Below are positions 14,277-21,970 of a DNA stretch of 21,970 nucleotides, one piece after another (within the stretch, counting starts at the first letter, position 1; the number at the start of each line of letters is the position of its first letter). The DNA comes from UBA5972 sp964480735. GTDB taxonomy: Bacteria; Pseudomonadota; Alphaproteobacteria; Rhodobacterales; Rhodobacteraceae. The notes beneath the pieces are model-generated. The model was not told the origin of the DNA. It did not search any database and saw only the letters and a list, made by a program, of their open reading frames with translations. The stretch is taken from the NCBI GenBank assembly GCA_964480735.1, contig CAYZQS010000045.1:1-21970 (forward strand), written 5' to 3'. The position numbers and the translations under genes were made by a program.

Positions 14277-15401
14277 ATGACCAAAATCCTTACAACCCAT
14301 GTGGGCTCTCTTCCACGCATCCAAGAAGTCGTGGATTTTATTTTTGCCCGCGAACATGGCAAAGAATATGACCAAGCGGATTTTGACGCCTGCATGACCG
14401 CGGCCGTAAATGAAACCGTACGCAAACAGGCCGCGGCGGGCATTGATATTGTGAGCGACGGCGAGACCTCAAAGATAAGTTATGCCACCTACGTTAAGGA
14501 CCGCTACACGGGTTTTGGCGGCGATAGCCCTCGCAATCCACCGGCCGACCTAAAACAGTTTCCAAGTTTTCTGAAACGCTTGGCTGATGACGGCGGCACC
14601 CCGCAATACGCGCGACCAATGTGCATTGGCGAAGTGAAATCCAAAGGGCAAGGCGAACTTGAAAAAGACATTGCCAACCTCCGGGGAGGTATGGCCGCAC
14701 ACGGCGTCAAACGCGGCTTTATGAACGCAGCATCACCCGGTGTTATCTCTTTGTTTTTGCAGAATGATTTTTACGCAAATCGCGAAGAATACCTTGCAGC
14801 ATTGGCCGATGCGATGAAGGCAGAATACGAAGCCATCGTCGCCTCTGGTCTTGATCTGCAACTTGACTGCCCGGATCTGGCCCTGTCGCGTCACATGCTG
14901 TTTAACGATTTGTCCGATAACGAGTTTCTAAAGATCGCAGGCGCCCATGTCGAGGCGTTGAATTATGCCCTGCAGAATGTTCCGGCAGAAAAAGTGCGAA
15001 TTCACATTTGTTGGGGAAATTATGAAGGCCCACATGTCTGTGACATTCCAATGTCCAAGATGTTTGACACTCTTATGTCGGCAAAGGCACAGTATGTTCT
15101 GTTTGAAACGTCCAATCCCCGCCACGGGCATGAGTGGACGGTTTTCCGGGACCGTAAAGACGATATTCCAGACGGAAAAATTCTTATTCCCGGCGTGATA
15201 GATACGACCACCAACTTTGTTGAGCACCCAGAGCTGGTCGCGCAGCGGATTGAACGGTTCAAAGACATTGTCGGTCCGGACCGGGTAATCGCTGGTTCAG
15301 ATTGTGGATTTGGCACATTTGCAGGCTATGGCGCGGTTGATCCCGAAATCGCCTATGCGAAACTTGCTGCGCTGGCAGAAGGGGCCAAATTGGCGTCATG
15401 A
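14277..15401 (+). CDS. MetE-like zinc methyltransferase (UROD/MetE superfamily)
   Basis: The 374-residue protein corresponds to the C-terminal catalytic half of cobalamin-independent methionine synthase. All four zinc ligands are visible: H243 and C245 in IHICWGN, E277 in FETSNP and C343 in GSDCGFGTF. The N-terminus has THVGSLPR. MetE itself is about 750 residues with a duplicated barrel, so this is a single-barrel member; these include corrinoid/folate and alkyl-transfer enzymes such as the epoxyalkane:coenzyme M transferase. In this operon it probably removes a methyl or alkyl group from the substrate onto a thiol. ATG 14277 was chosen for the GGAGG just before it; the frame is open 19 codons further upstream. 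Confidence 0.85.
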   Translation: MTKILTTHVGSLPRIQEVVDFIFAREHGKEYDQADFDACMTAAVNETVRKQAAAGIDIVSDGETSKISYATYVKDRYTGFGGDSPRNPPADLKQFPSFLKRLADDGGTPQYARPMCIGEVKSKGQGELEKDIANLRGGMAAHGVKRGFMNAASPGVISLFLQNDFYANREEYLAALADAMKAEYEAIVASGLDLQLDCPDLALSRHMLFNDLSDNEFLKIAGAHVEALNYALQNVPAEKVRIHICWGNYEGPHVCDIPMSKMFDTLMSAKAQYVLFETSNPRHGHEWTVFRDRKDDIPDGKILIPGVIDTTTNFVEHPELVAQRIERFKDIVGPDRVIAGSDCGFGTFAGYGAVDPEIAYAKLAALAEGAKLAS

Positions 15402-16090
15402 CACCGCTTGTTCTGCTTCCCGGAATGATGTGTGACGCTCGGTTGTTTTCGCCGCAAATAGAGGTGTTTGCTCAGCACCGTGCTGTTCACATCGCCCCAA
15501 TATCTGCATGTGATACCGTAAGCGAACTGGCACATGAAGTGTTGGCATCCGCGCCAACCCGATTTGCGCTTGCAGGGCTCAGTATGGGCGGCATCGTAGC
15601 AATGGAGATCTTGCGGATCGCGCCAGATCGCGTTGAACGGATTGCGCTGCTGGACACCAATCCGAAAGCTGAAACAGACGCCGTTCGAGCCGGTCGAGAG
15701 CCCCAGATTGCAAAAGTAAAGCAGGGTGAGTTGCTAACGGTAATGCGCGACGAGATGAAACCGAATTATTTGGCCCAAGGCCCCAACAACCTGCGGATTT
15801 TGGATCTGTGCATGTCCATGGCTGGCGATCTTGGGTCAGAGGTTTTTGTGCGCCAATCACGTGCCCTGCAGACCCGCCCGGACCAACAGGAAACGCTGCG
15901 TGCAGCGACGTTGCCTGCGCTGATCCTTTGCGGCAAAGAAGATGTCCTTTGCCCAGTTCACCGCCACGAACTGATGCATATTTTAATGCCACACAGTCAA
16001 TTGGCAATCATCGAACACGCCGGCCACATGCCCACGCTGGAACAGCCCAAAACAACAAATGCAGCGCTGCAGCGCTGGCTAGAGGAATGA
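15398..16090 (+). CDS. Alpha/beta-hydrolase fold protein
   Basis: The 230-residue product has an early oxyanion region (LLPGMMCD), nucleophile elbow GLSMGG with S62, acid D182 in CGKEDVLCP and H210 in EHAGHMPTLEQP, a complete Ser-Asp-His triad. There is no signal peptide. It overlaps the methyltransferase stop and start as ATGA, and its own stop overlaps the next start. Likely roles are hydrolysis of an ester, lactone, thioester or C-C bond in a pathway intermediate; the family alone does not distinguish these. Confidence 0.88.
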   Translation: MTPLVLLPGMMCDARLFSPQIEVFAQHRAVHIAPISACDTVSELAHEVLASAPTRFALAGLSMGGIVAMEILRIAPDRVERIALLDTNPKAETDAVRAGREPQIAKVKQGELLTVMRDEMKPNYLAQGPNNLRILDLCMSMAGDLGSEVFVRQSRALQTRPDQQETLRAATLPALILCGKEDVLCPVHRHELMHILMPHSQLAIIEHAGHMPTLEQPKTTNAALQRWLEE

Positions 16091-16785
16091 TGAACGACTC
16101 TCTATTGACGCTGCTCCGCAGTGTTGACACGCCAACCGTTTGCAACGCGATAGAGGTTGCCCAGGGCATACGTGGTTTCAACGATTTTACGCGCGGTACG
16201 ATGTTGTGCTCGGCACCAGATGGTCCCGCGATTGTTGGTTATGCGTCGACAGCAAAAATTGCTGCCGTAAGCCCGCCAAAAGAGCCCCCTGATGTTATCC
16301 GCGCTCGGCGTATGGCTTATTACCGACAGATGGCAGAGGCCCCTAAGCCCTCGGTCGTTGTGATCGAAGATGAAGACTATCCTCATGCCATCGGGGCATT
16401 TTGGGGAGAAGTGAATACGGTTATTCACAAAGGGTTCGGGATGTCCGGGACCTTGACCAATGGCGTGATTCGCGACTTGGGCGACATGGCAGAAGGCTAT
16501 CCGGTCGTCGCGGGTTCAATCGGACCAAGTCACGGGTTTGTACATGTCACTGCGCTGGATATCCGAGTCAATATTTTTAGTCTACGCGTCAATCCTGGTG
16601 ACCTTGTCCATGCCGATCGTCATGGTGCTGTCGTGGTGCCAACAAATGTCATCAGTCATCTCGCCGACGCGATCAAAAAAATGCAGGATACAGAGCGTCT
16701 TGTTCTTGTACCCGCGCGGGAACCGGGTTTTGATTTCAAGAAATTTGAAAAGGCGTGGGACGCGTTCGATAAGGCACGAACGTGA
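16087..16785 (+). CDS. RraA-like aldolase/decarboxylase family protein
   Basis: The 232-residue product has the RraA/HMG-aldolase signature: WGEVNT (E108), TNGVIRDLGD with R129-D130, then NPGDLVHADRHGAVVVP. Arg and Asp bind substrate carboxylate and divalent metal in class II pyruvate aldolases of this fold. Such proteins cleave 4-hydroxy-4-methyl-2-oxoglutarate-type acids or decarboxylate oxaloacetate, giving pyruvate, which suits the last step of a catabolic operon. RNase-E-inhibitor function is less likely in this context. The start (ATGATG) overlaps the hydrolase stop; the second ATG at 16090 is also possible. Confidence 0.87.
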   Translation: MMNDSLLTLLRSVDTPTVCNAIEVAQGIRGFNDFTRGTMLCSAPDGPAIVGYASTAKIAAVSPPKEPPDVIRARRMAYYRQMAEAPKPSVVVIEDEDYPHAIGAFWGEVNTVIHKGFGMSGTLTNGVIRDLGDMAEGYPVVAGSIGPSHGFVHVTALDIRVNIFSLRVNPGDLVHADRHGAVVVPTNVISHLADAIKKMQDTERLVLVPAREPGFDFKKFEKAWDAFDKART

Positions 16786-17140
16786 TGGCACTGTGGCAAG
16801 TCTAGGATTTTAGGTTCAACGAACGACAAAATTCTGATTAGATTGCTGCCTAAGCGAGCTTAGTACCTGCAGGGTTTCCATCACGGTACGCCGCCGCCAC
16901 AACCATCCCCGCATAGCCCAGAACATTGAAAGGCAACATTTTTTGCCGGTGCTCTGGGCACAAAATGCCGCAGGATGCATAAAATTCCGGCCGGAGACTC
17001 TGTGGGGCAACACTGACTGACCTGTTGAGGCCTGGTTCTGGGCAAAAAGGCTGCCTTTTCTCGAATATTGGCAACGGCAGTTTCCATTCCCAATAGTAGC
17101 CGATGAGTACTTTCGCAGCGATAGTCCGCTTCCCGCCGAT
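16786..17140. other. Gap between operon end and IS1182 end; no gene recognised
   Basis: No convincing coding sequence was found. A minus-strand frame (16850-17155) ends in a hydrophobic stretch (MLPFNVLGYAGMVVAAAYRD) that might be a remnant of a membrane protein, but I cannot place it. A short stem CTAAG-CGAG-CTTAG (16850-16863) follows the operon by 65 bp with no U-tract, so it is at best a weak terminator candidate. Confidence 0.4.
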
Positions 17141-17153
17141 TCTGTTGAACAAC
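17141..17153 (+). repeat. IS1182 terminal inverted repeat, transposase 3' side
   Basis: TCTGTTGAACAAC pairs with the inverted copy at 5619-5631 at 12 of 13 bases. It lies 57 bp beyond the transposase stop, where the 3' end of the element should be. CGCC occurs 3 bp outside this repeat (17134-17137) and 3 bp outside the other one (5635-5638); it could be a target duplication but is too short to be convincing. Confidence 0.6.
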
Positions 17154-17209
17154 AACGTGTTGCAGGAGCAGAAAGTTGGACGTCGGACACGGCGCGCGCG
17201 CCTTTCTGA

Positions 17210-17901
17210 TCAGGCTTTGCGCGTTTGCTGCGGTGCGGAAAAGGTCTTGGCCAGTTTGCGGAGATTTTGGGCAGTGGCAGCAAGGAGGAATTCGTCATTT
17301 GCACCGCATGGGCCGCGTAATCTTAGACGTCCCAGCCCGAGAATGCGTTTGAGTTGAGCAAAGAGCATTTCCACCTTTTTGCGCAGTTGCATCGAGATTG
17401 CGTATTGCCTGGTCTTTGCAATATCTCGGGCCAGCTGACGGGCGTCTTCATGTTCTTGTCGGGTGATCTTGCGCGCATCTGCCTTGGGACAACACTTCAT
17501 GTTTGATGGGCAAGTCTGGCAGGCATGCATCAGGGCCTGGTACTTGGCGACACCCTTGCCGCTGGGGCCTCGGTTCGCATCTGAGTAGTTGCGCCGGAAC
17601 TGGTTGAGTGGTTCGCCTTCCGGGCAGATGTATTGGTTATTCTCTGGGTCCCATTCAAAGTCAGTGCGAGACCATGTGCCATCGGTGCGACCTGCTTTAT
17701 CAAGCACTGGAATGTGCGGGCTGATGTCGCGATCTACAAGCCATCCGAGCATTGGTCCCGATCCATATGCGCTGTCCGCAATCAATCGCTCTGGATCAAT
17801 ACCATGCTGTTCCTTGATCCGATCCAACATGGTGCGAACTGACCCGACTTCAGCTTGTCGGATTGATCTCGTACCTTCGACGTCAACGTTGACGCTGTTG
17901 T
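17210..17901 (-). pseudogene. IS1182-family transposase, C-terminal part
   Basis: The minus-strand frame begins within the shared repeat (NVDVEGTRS) and continues through the part missing from the left copy: second catalytic Asp in IADSAYGSG, a Cys-rich insert (ACQTCPSNMKCC), and the Glu region LRKKVEMLFAQLKR, then LGRLRLRG, ending at TGA 17212-17210. The transposase N-terminus is absent; the frame is instead open into an IS3-type fragment. Joined to residues 1-273 of the left copy after DRI, it supplies 201 more residues for a normal-sized IS1182 transposase. Confidence 0.85.
17816..17901 (-). repeat. 86-bp direct repeat, right copy (IS1182 transposase segment)
   Basis: Same orientation as 4739-4824, 84 of 86 identical. 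Its right end (17901) is exactly where IS1182 sequence gives way to IS3-type sequence. The repeat is the only IS1182 DNA present on both sides of the cluster. Confidence 0.95.
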
Positions 17902-18205
17902 AGTGCCAATCGATCCCGGTATTCTGGACCCAATTGAAGATAGACATACTGGTAAACTCGGTACCGTTGTCAGAAACAAACGTTCCCGGCATTCTACGTT
18001 CAACGATAATTCGATCAAGTTCCCGCGCGACACGCAAACCTGATAGCGATGTGTCAGCAATCAGCGCAAGATTCTTGCGTGTTCGATCATCCACAATGGT
18101 CAGAATTCGAATCCGCCGACTGTCGGTGAAGGCGTCTGACACAAAATCAAGGCTCCAACGCTGATTTGGGCCACCCAACAGCACCATTGGCTTTCTGGAA
18201 CCCTA
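17902..18205 (-). pseudogene. IS3-family transposase OrfB fragment
   Basis: The minus-strand frame reads RKPMVLLGGPNQRWSLDFVS, then ILTIVDDRTRKN and VSDNGTEFTSMSIFNWVQ, ending at GIDWHY. This is the middle of an IS3-type OrfB integrase core with two of the DDE residues (D of LDFVSD and D of SDNGTEF). The Glu segment (usually after IAPGKP) is missing and replaced in frame by IS1182 sequence. Similarity begins only at about 18205, after a stop codon, so both ends are lost. With the IS1182 part it forms one chimeric 325-codon frame from ATG 18187 that is very unlikely to be functional. Confidence 0.8.
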
Positions 18206-18695
18206 CTTTAACCAAATTTTATGCGCAAAAATGGATTGCAAAAAATCGAAGACATACGCCAGATTTCCAATAGGAAACGTCGATTGGGCATCTCGTCGGC
18301 CCCCGCCAGTTGACAACAGCTGATACCAACCTAACAACAAATCTTCTTGATCGGATACTCCGCCTGAGTGGTACGGATTTTTGGGCTGGGACAACAATTT
18401 ATTAATAAGAGAATTTATCAGGAGAACTTGTAGCCTAGAATCAAATGGCAATTTACCGATTAGCACTCGGTGTTTCGGAAGGCGAAAACAGTTCCCAAAA
18501 ATCGCCCAAAATATGAGGGAAAAGAAAGAAGCTGTATTGGACGCAACCCCATTCGAGGCGCGGGAATTTAGCCACAGCACCGCCTGCATTCAATACGCTT
18601 AAAATTATTATTGAATCGGATAATCTGCTTCGCATTCTGTAACAAAATCTAAATTCTTGGCCATGATCTTGCTGTCTAAATTATGGAGGCAAAAT
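18206..18695. other. Gap before the RTX gene; no gene recognised
   Basis: This stretch is more AT-rich than its surroundings and holds only short open frames with no familiar motif (for example 18381-18602 plus and 18203-18589 minus). It probably contains the RTX promoter; AT-rich sequence at 18600-18660 is a candidate, but no clear -35/-10 pair stands out. The RTX Shine-Dalgarno (GGAGG, 18685-18689) is strong. Confidence 0.4.
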
Positions 18696-21600
18696 ATGGC
18701 AGAAATTACAGGAACAGGCACAAGCGACAACCTGGCGGGAACCGGCGGTGCAGACATTATCGACGGAGGAAAGGGCAACGACAACATCACTGGCGGTGCG
18801 GGTAACGATCACATTACTGCAGGTTTAGGTGACGACGTAGTCAAAGGTGGTTCCGGGGAAGACACGCTGATTGGGGACGCGCCAGGACAGGGCATGTTCA
18901 AAACTGATCTTCTAACCATGGCCGAAAACAAGCAGATTACAGTTACTTTTGAATTTGAGGAAGCCGGATACCGCAACACATTAGGCGTTTATAAAGCTGA
19001 TCCAGAAACCGGAGAAATCCAGCAAGTGGAGGTTATGTGGGCGAATGCTTCGTTGCAAAATTCCGGCGGTGACTTGGTTGGAGGTGAAAGCAGCTTTTTT
19101 TACGACGTGGCCGAAGGAGAGCAGATTGGTTTTTTCCTGGTGGGCAACGGATACTCGCAAAATGATTTTGATGGCCTGGCAGACGGATCGTTTGAGTTCC
19201 GAAATCCTGACGGTACACCCGCGACAGTAAATTCCACAGACGCGCAGATGGTACATGTTGCAGATGACGGCGCAGAGACCACGATTAACGGCGCAGTCTA
19301 CCATACGGCGGCCTACGGCGACCGAGCGTCCCTGAATTCTGACAATATTGAACATACTATGGGCTATTTTCAGGGCGATAGTGGAGAGATTCAAATTGGG
19401 TTTGAGGATCTTTGGAAAGGTGGCGACCGGGATTTCGATGACGCAATATTTACAGTGGACATCGGCGAGGCCAGTGTTGAGGTCTTGAATGCCCACTATG
19501 AATCAGAGCTGAAAGAAGCAACAGAATCTGCCGATGTAAATTCCAGCAGTTATATGGATGCAAACGACACCAATGATCGCCTTGAAGGCGGGGCAGACAA
19601 TGATCTAATCAAAGGAATGCAGGGCAATGACCTGCTGGTGGGTGACGGCGCCGGCGCAGAATGGAAACTGGTTGACGGCGAATGGGTTTATGATGCGTCC
19701 GCTCAGGCCGCAAGTGATGGACCAATCCGGACAGACGACGATGTTTTAGTGGGCGATTCCGGACGGGACGTACTGCTGGCGGGCGGTGGGGATGACACGC
19801 TTGATGGCGGCGACGGAATGGACCGTCTTAATGCAGGCGTCGGCAACGATTTGGCCGACGGCGGGCGAAATGACGATACAATAAACCTTGAGGGTGGTGA
19901 TGACATCGGAATTGGGGGTCTCGGCGCTGATATTGTGAATGCCGGGGCCGGCAATGATTTGGTTTATGGTGATTTGATAGAAGGAGAAAACTTGCTCGGC
20001 AACAGCGGAGACACTACGCCAACAAACATAGCGCAGTTCACGAATGCGGATGCTTCTTGGACGGCAGGCGAACATGATGGTAAACCTACAATGTCCCACG
20101 AGGTTTTAACCGACAATGGTGAGACCTACACTCTAACATTTGAAATGGCTGCAAATCTGGCTGCGGGTACAGTCGCAGGAACAGTAGAGGTACTTTGGAA
20201 TGGCGAGGTGGTCGGCGAAGTGACTGCATATTCCGGTGTTTATGAGTCCCATTCGCTGGAAATTGAAGGCACTGGCGGTAACGGTGAGCTGACATTCCGC
20301 GAAGTTGCTACCAACATAGACCCGGCAGAAGATGGGTTGGAATACGATACTACCGGGCCAATCGTCACCTACCACAGGTCGATGGAAATCGGCGGCGAAG
20401 CGACAGACGTTTCAGCTTTTGCGCCGGGACAATCCAATCTGTATCAGGTGATCAGCGGGCAACTAAAAGTTTTTGATACCCAAACCAGTACTTATGAAGA
20501 AGTCGGAGACCATGCGGGTTTCAACATTAATGCCATAGGTTTTAACACACAGAACGATCTAATTTATGGCCTTGCCAAGGGCGAAGGTAAAGACGCTCTT
20601 GGCAGTGATATAGAATTCGCCGATGTGATCATGATTGACGCTGAGGGCGCTGTCTACCGGATTGGCGATGGCGCGGAGGGCGATTTCGTAGGCGATTTTG
20701 ACGACGCTGGTAACTTGTGGACATTTAATTCATCTCTTGATCGCGTTTCAAGCATCGACGTTGACAATCTGGACGGCGACGGCAATCCCGTCATTACTCA
20801 CTATGATTTGCCCAACGACACATTTACTGGCAGAATTCACGACATTGCCTTTAACGCTGCAGACAATTCTTTCTATGCTGTCCAATACCCAGCCACCGAC
20901 GGCGAATCCGGCGCAGTTCTTCGTTTTGACCTTGATGACATTAGTGAAAATGGTGAACCGAACATTACATCAATCCCAATTACTGGAACGTTATTTGATG
21001 GCGAAATGCAGGTGGGTATGGCCAAGGGCGCCTATGGAGCAGTATTTCTAGATGCCGACGGAAACCTTTATTATGGTATGAACCGGGGCGATCATGATCT
21101 TGACGGCGACGCGAACGACCAAGGCGCGATTTACAAGGTCAATATGGATTGGGATAACGGAAGCGCTTACACTGAATTTGTTGCCGAATCTGAAACTACC
21201 GGTTCAAACGATGGCGCCAGTGATCCGCGCGCAAGCGACGCTTTTGCCGAAGTCGACACCGAGTCCACATTTCTGATCCGCGATCCTCAGTTAACCTCTG
21301 ACGCCGGTGGAAACGACGATCTGCGCGGCGGCGAAGGCAATGACGAAATGCACGGCGGTGGCGGCGACGACCTTCTGCACGGTGGTCAGGGCGACGATAT
21401 TCTCGCCGGCGATTCGGGCGATGACAAGATTTTCGGTAACACCGGCGACGATTTAATTAGAGGGGGCACAGGTGATGACAAGCTGTTTGGCGGTTCTGGT
21501 GATGATATCCTACAGGGAGGTGTTGGTAAGGATATGATAGTAGGCGGCCAGGGTGACGACATACTTTACGGCGGTGCAGGAAATGACAAACTTGTCGGAG

Positions 21601-21950
21601 GGGCCGGTTCTGACGTTTTGGAAGGCGGTGCCGGTGATGATCACCTGTGGGGTGGTAACTGGACAGAGGACGGTGCCAGCGACACTTTTGCCTACAGCCC
21701 TGGTGGTGGCAAAGACATGATCCATGATTTTGAACCAGAGCACGATCAGATCGATCTGTCAGCATATGGTCTGACATATGAAGATATCGCCGCCCGGATG
21801 ACCAACAAGGGTTGGGCCACCGAAATCGATCTTTCTGATCTGGAAAGCGCAAGCGCTGGGGATATGCTGGTCTTAAAATCAATTGATTTGGATGAATTAG
21901 ATGAAAGCAATTTCATTGGGAGCGTTAGAAATTCCGTGTCATTTCTGTAA
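18696..21950 (+). CDS. Large secreted RTX (calcium-binding repeat) protein
   Basis: The 1084-residue protein starts at ATG 18696 (GGAGG 6 bp upstream); an in-frame ATG 39 bp earlier lacks this support. Layout: a short RTX block (about 5-60); a DUF4114-like domain (about 66-255) ending in GFEDLWKGGDRDFDDAIF; RTX blocks at about 291-315 and 348-427; a jelly-roll-like segment (about 445-545, VLWNGEVVGEVTAYSG); a propeller-like region (about 555-855) with NAIGFNTQNDLIYGL and GNLYYGMNRG repeats, as in DUF6923-type proteins; a long run of GGxGxDxxx nonapeptides (about 869-988); then a C-terminal region (DTFAYSPGGGKDMIHDFEPE) typical of type I secretion substrates. No N-terminal signal peptide. Likely exported to the cell surface or medium as an adhesin- or matrix-like protein; no enzyme motif seen. 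No secretion genes are in the window. Confidence 0.9.
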   Translation: MAEITGTGTSDNLAGTGGADIIDGGKGNDNITGGAGNDHITAGLGDDVVKGGSGEDTLIGDAPGQGMFKTDLLTMAENKQITVTFEFEEAGYRNTLGVYKADPETGEIQQVEVMWANASLQNSGGDLVGGESSFFYDVAEGEQIGFFLVGNGYSQNDFDGLADGSFEFRNPDGTPATVNSTDAQMVHVADDGAETTINGAVYHTAAYGDRASLNSDNIEHTMGYFQGDSGEIQIGFEDLWKGGDRDFDDAIFTVDIGEASVEVLNAHYESELKEATESADVNSSSYMDANDTNDRLEGGADNDLIKGMQGNDLLVGDGAGAEWKLVDGEWVYDASAQAASDGPIRTDDDVLVGDSGRDVLLAGGGDDTLDGGDGMDRLNAGVGNDLADGGRNDDTINLEGGDDIGIGGLGADIVNAGAGNDLVYGDLIEGENLLGNSGDTTPTNIAQFTNADASWTAGEHDGKPTMSHEVLTDNGETYTLTFEMAANLAAGTVAGTVEVLWNGEVVGEVTAYSGVYESHSLEIEGTGGNGELTFREVATNIDPAEDGLEYDTTGPIVTYHRSMEIGGEATDVSAFAPGQSNLYQVISGQLKVFDTQTSTYEEVGDHAGFNINAIGFNTQNDLIYGLAKGEGKDALGSDIEFADVIMIDAEGAVYRIGDGAEGDFVGDFDDAGNLWTFNSSLDRVSSIDVDNLDGDGNPVITHYDLPNDTFTGRIHDIAFNAADNSFYAVQYPATDGESGAVLRFDLDDISENGEPNITSIPITGTLFDGEMQVGMAKGAYGAVFLDADGNLYYGMNRGDHDLDGDANDQGAIYKVNMDWDNGSAYTEFVAESETTGSNDGASDPRASDAFAEVDTESTFLIRDPQLTSDAGGNDDLRGGEGNDEMHGGGGDDLLHGGQGDDILAGDSGDDKIFGNTGDDLIRGGTGDDKLFGGSGDDILQGGVGKDMIVGGQGDDILYGGAGNDKLVGGAGSDVLEGGAGDDHLWGGNWTEDGASDTFAYSPGGGKDMIHDFEPEHDQIDLSAYGLTYEDIAARMTNKGWATEIDLSDLESASAGDMLVLKSIDLDELDESNFIGSVRNSVSFL

Positions 21951-21970
21951 ACTGAAGAAAAGGAATGACA

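Larger units (their letters stand above)
4739..17901. mobile_element. Segment bounded by the two halves of one split IS1182-type element
   Basis: The left edge is the 5' part of an IS1182-type transposase (4739-5557, minus) and the right edge is the 3' part (17210-17901, minus). Both contain the same 86-bp stretch in direct orientation. Closing the segment into a circle through that repeat would rebuild one ~474-aa transposase with terminal repeats at 5619-5631 and 17141-17153. This is what single-crossover integration of a circle, carrying one IS copy plus the catabolic cluster, into a resident IS fragment would leave. Two independently truncated IS copies with a chance overlap is the alternative. 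Confidence 0.4.

Noticed and set aside
14277..15401. Housekeeping methionine synthase metE
   Set aside because: It has only one barrel (374 residues versus about 750) and is co-transcribed with catabolic enzymes, although the zinc ligands are conserved.
16850..17155. Possible membrane-protein gene on the minus strand after the operon
   Set aside because: Only the last ~30 residues look hydrophobic, there is no family match I can name, and it overlaps the IS1182 end.
21300..21660. Tandem DNA repeats at the right edge as a possible CRISPR or satellite
   Set aside because: They are the in-frame GGxGxDxxx nonapeptide codons of the RTX protein.

Overview
The window looks like accessory DNA from a marine alphaproteobacterium, most likely of the Roseobacter group (Rhodobacteraceae). 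This is inferred from moderate GC, the mix of SnoaL-like, HpsN-type (histidinol-dehydrogenase-like), GST, GFA, AEC and RTX proteins, and the dense ATGA/TAATG-coupled operon. Nothing in the sequence fixes the species, and no rRNA, tRNA or CRISPR was seen.

Left region (1-4660) is a patchwork. An IS21 remnant (istA tail, 37-codon istB head) runs straight into the last ~40 codons of an SDR gene. A glutathione S-transferase (GST) follows, then a homocysteine S-methyltransferase start butted against an enoyl-CoA hydratase start on the other strand, and an HxlR regulator with an in-frame stop. Four intact-looking genes come next: a second GST, an SDR, an AEC permease and a GFA zinc protein.

Middle region (4739-17901) is bounded by the two complementary halves of one IS1182-type transposase. 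The halves share an 86-bp direct repeat (84/86 identical). Joined through it they give one ~474-aa transposase with matching terminal repeats. Inside lies a divergent, apparently LacI-controlled catabolic cluster. On the minus strand is one tandem-domain SnoaL protein. On the plus strand, behind a promoter with two copies of a 16-bp LacI-type operator, are an ABC ATPase stub, a substrate-binding-protein/SnoaL fusion, an HpsN-like NAD dehydrogenase, two more tandem SnoaL proteins, an SDR, the LacI regulator, a bicupin, a MetE-like zinc methyltransferase, an alpha/beta hydrolase and an RraA-like aldolase/decarboxylase. The permeases of the original ABC transporter are gone. The set reads as a pathway that oxidises, demethylates, hydrolyses and finally cleaves or decarboxylates a small, perhaps methylated, organic compound to central metabolites. 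The substrate cannot be read from the sequence.

Right region (17902-21970) holds an IS3-family transposase scrap fused in frame to the IS1182 half, ~490 bp with no recognisable gene, and a 1084-aa secreted RTX protein with DUF4114-like and beta-propeller-like domains.

The most notable points are the split-IS boundary of the cluster, the deletion that placed catabolic genes behind a sugar-transporter promoter and made a periplasm-targeted SnoaL fusion, and the unfamiliar enzyme combination with seven SnoaL domains.
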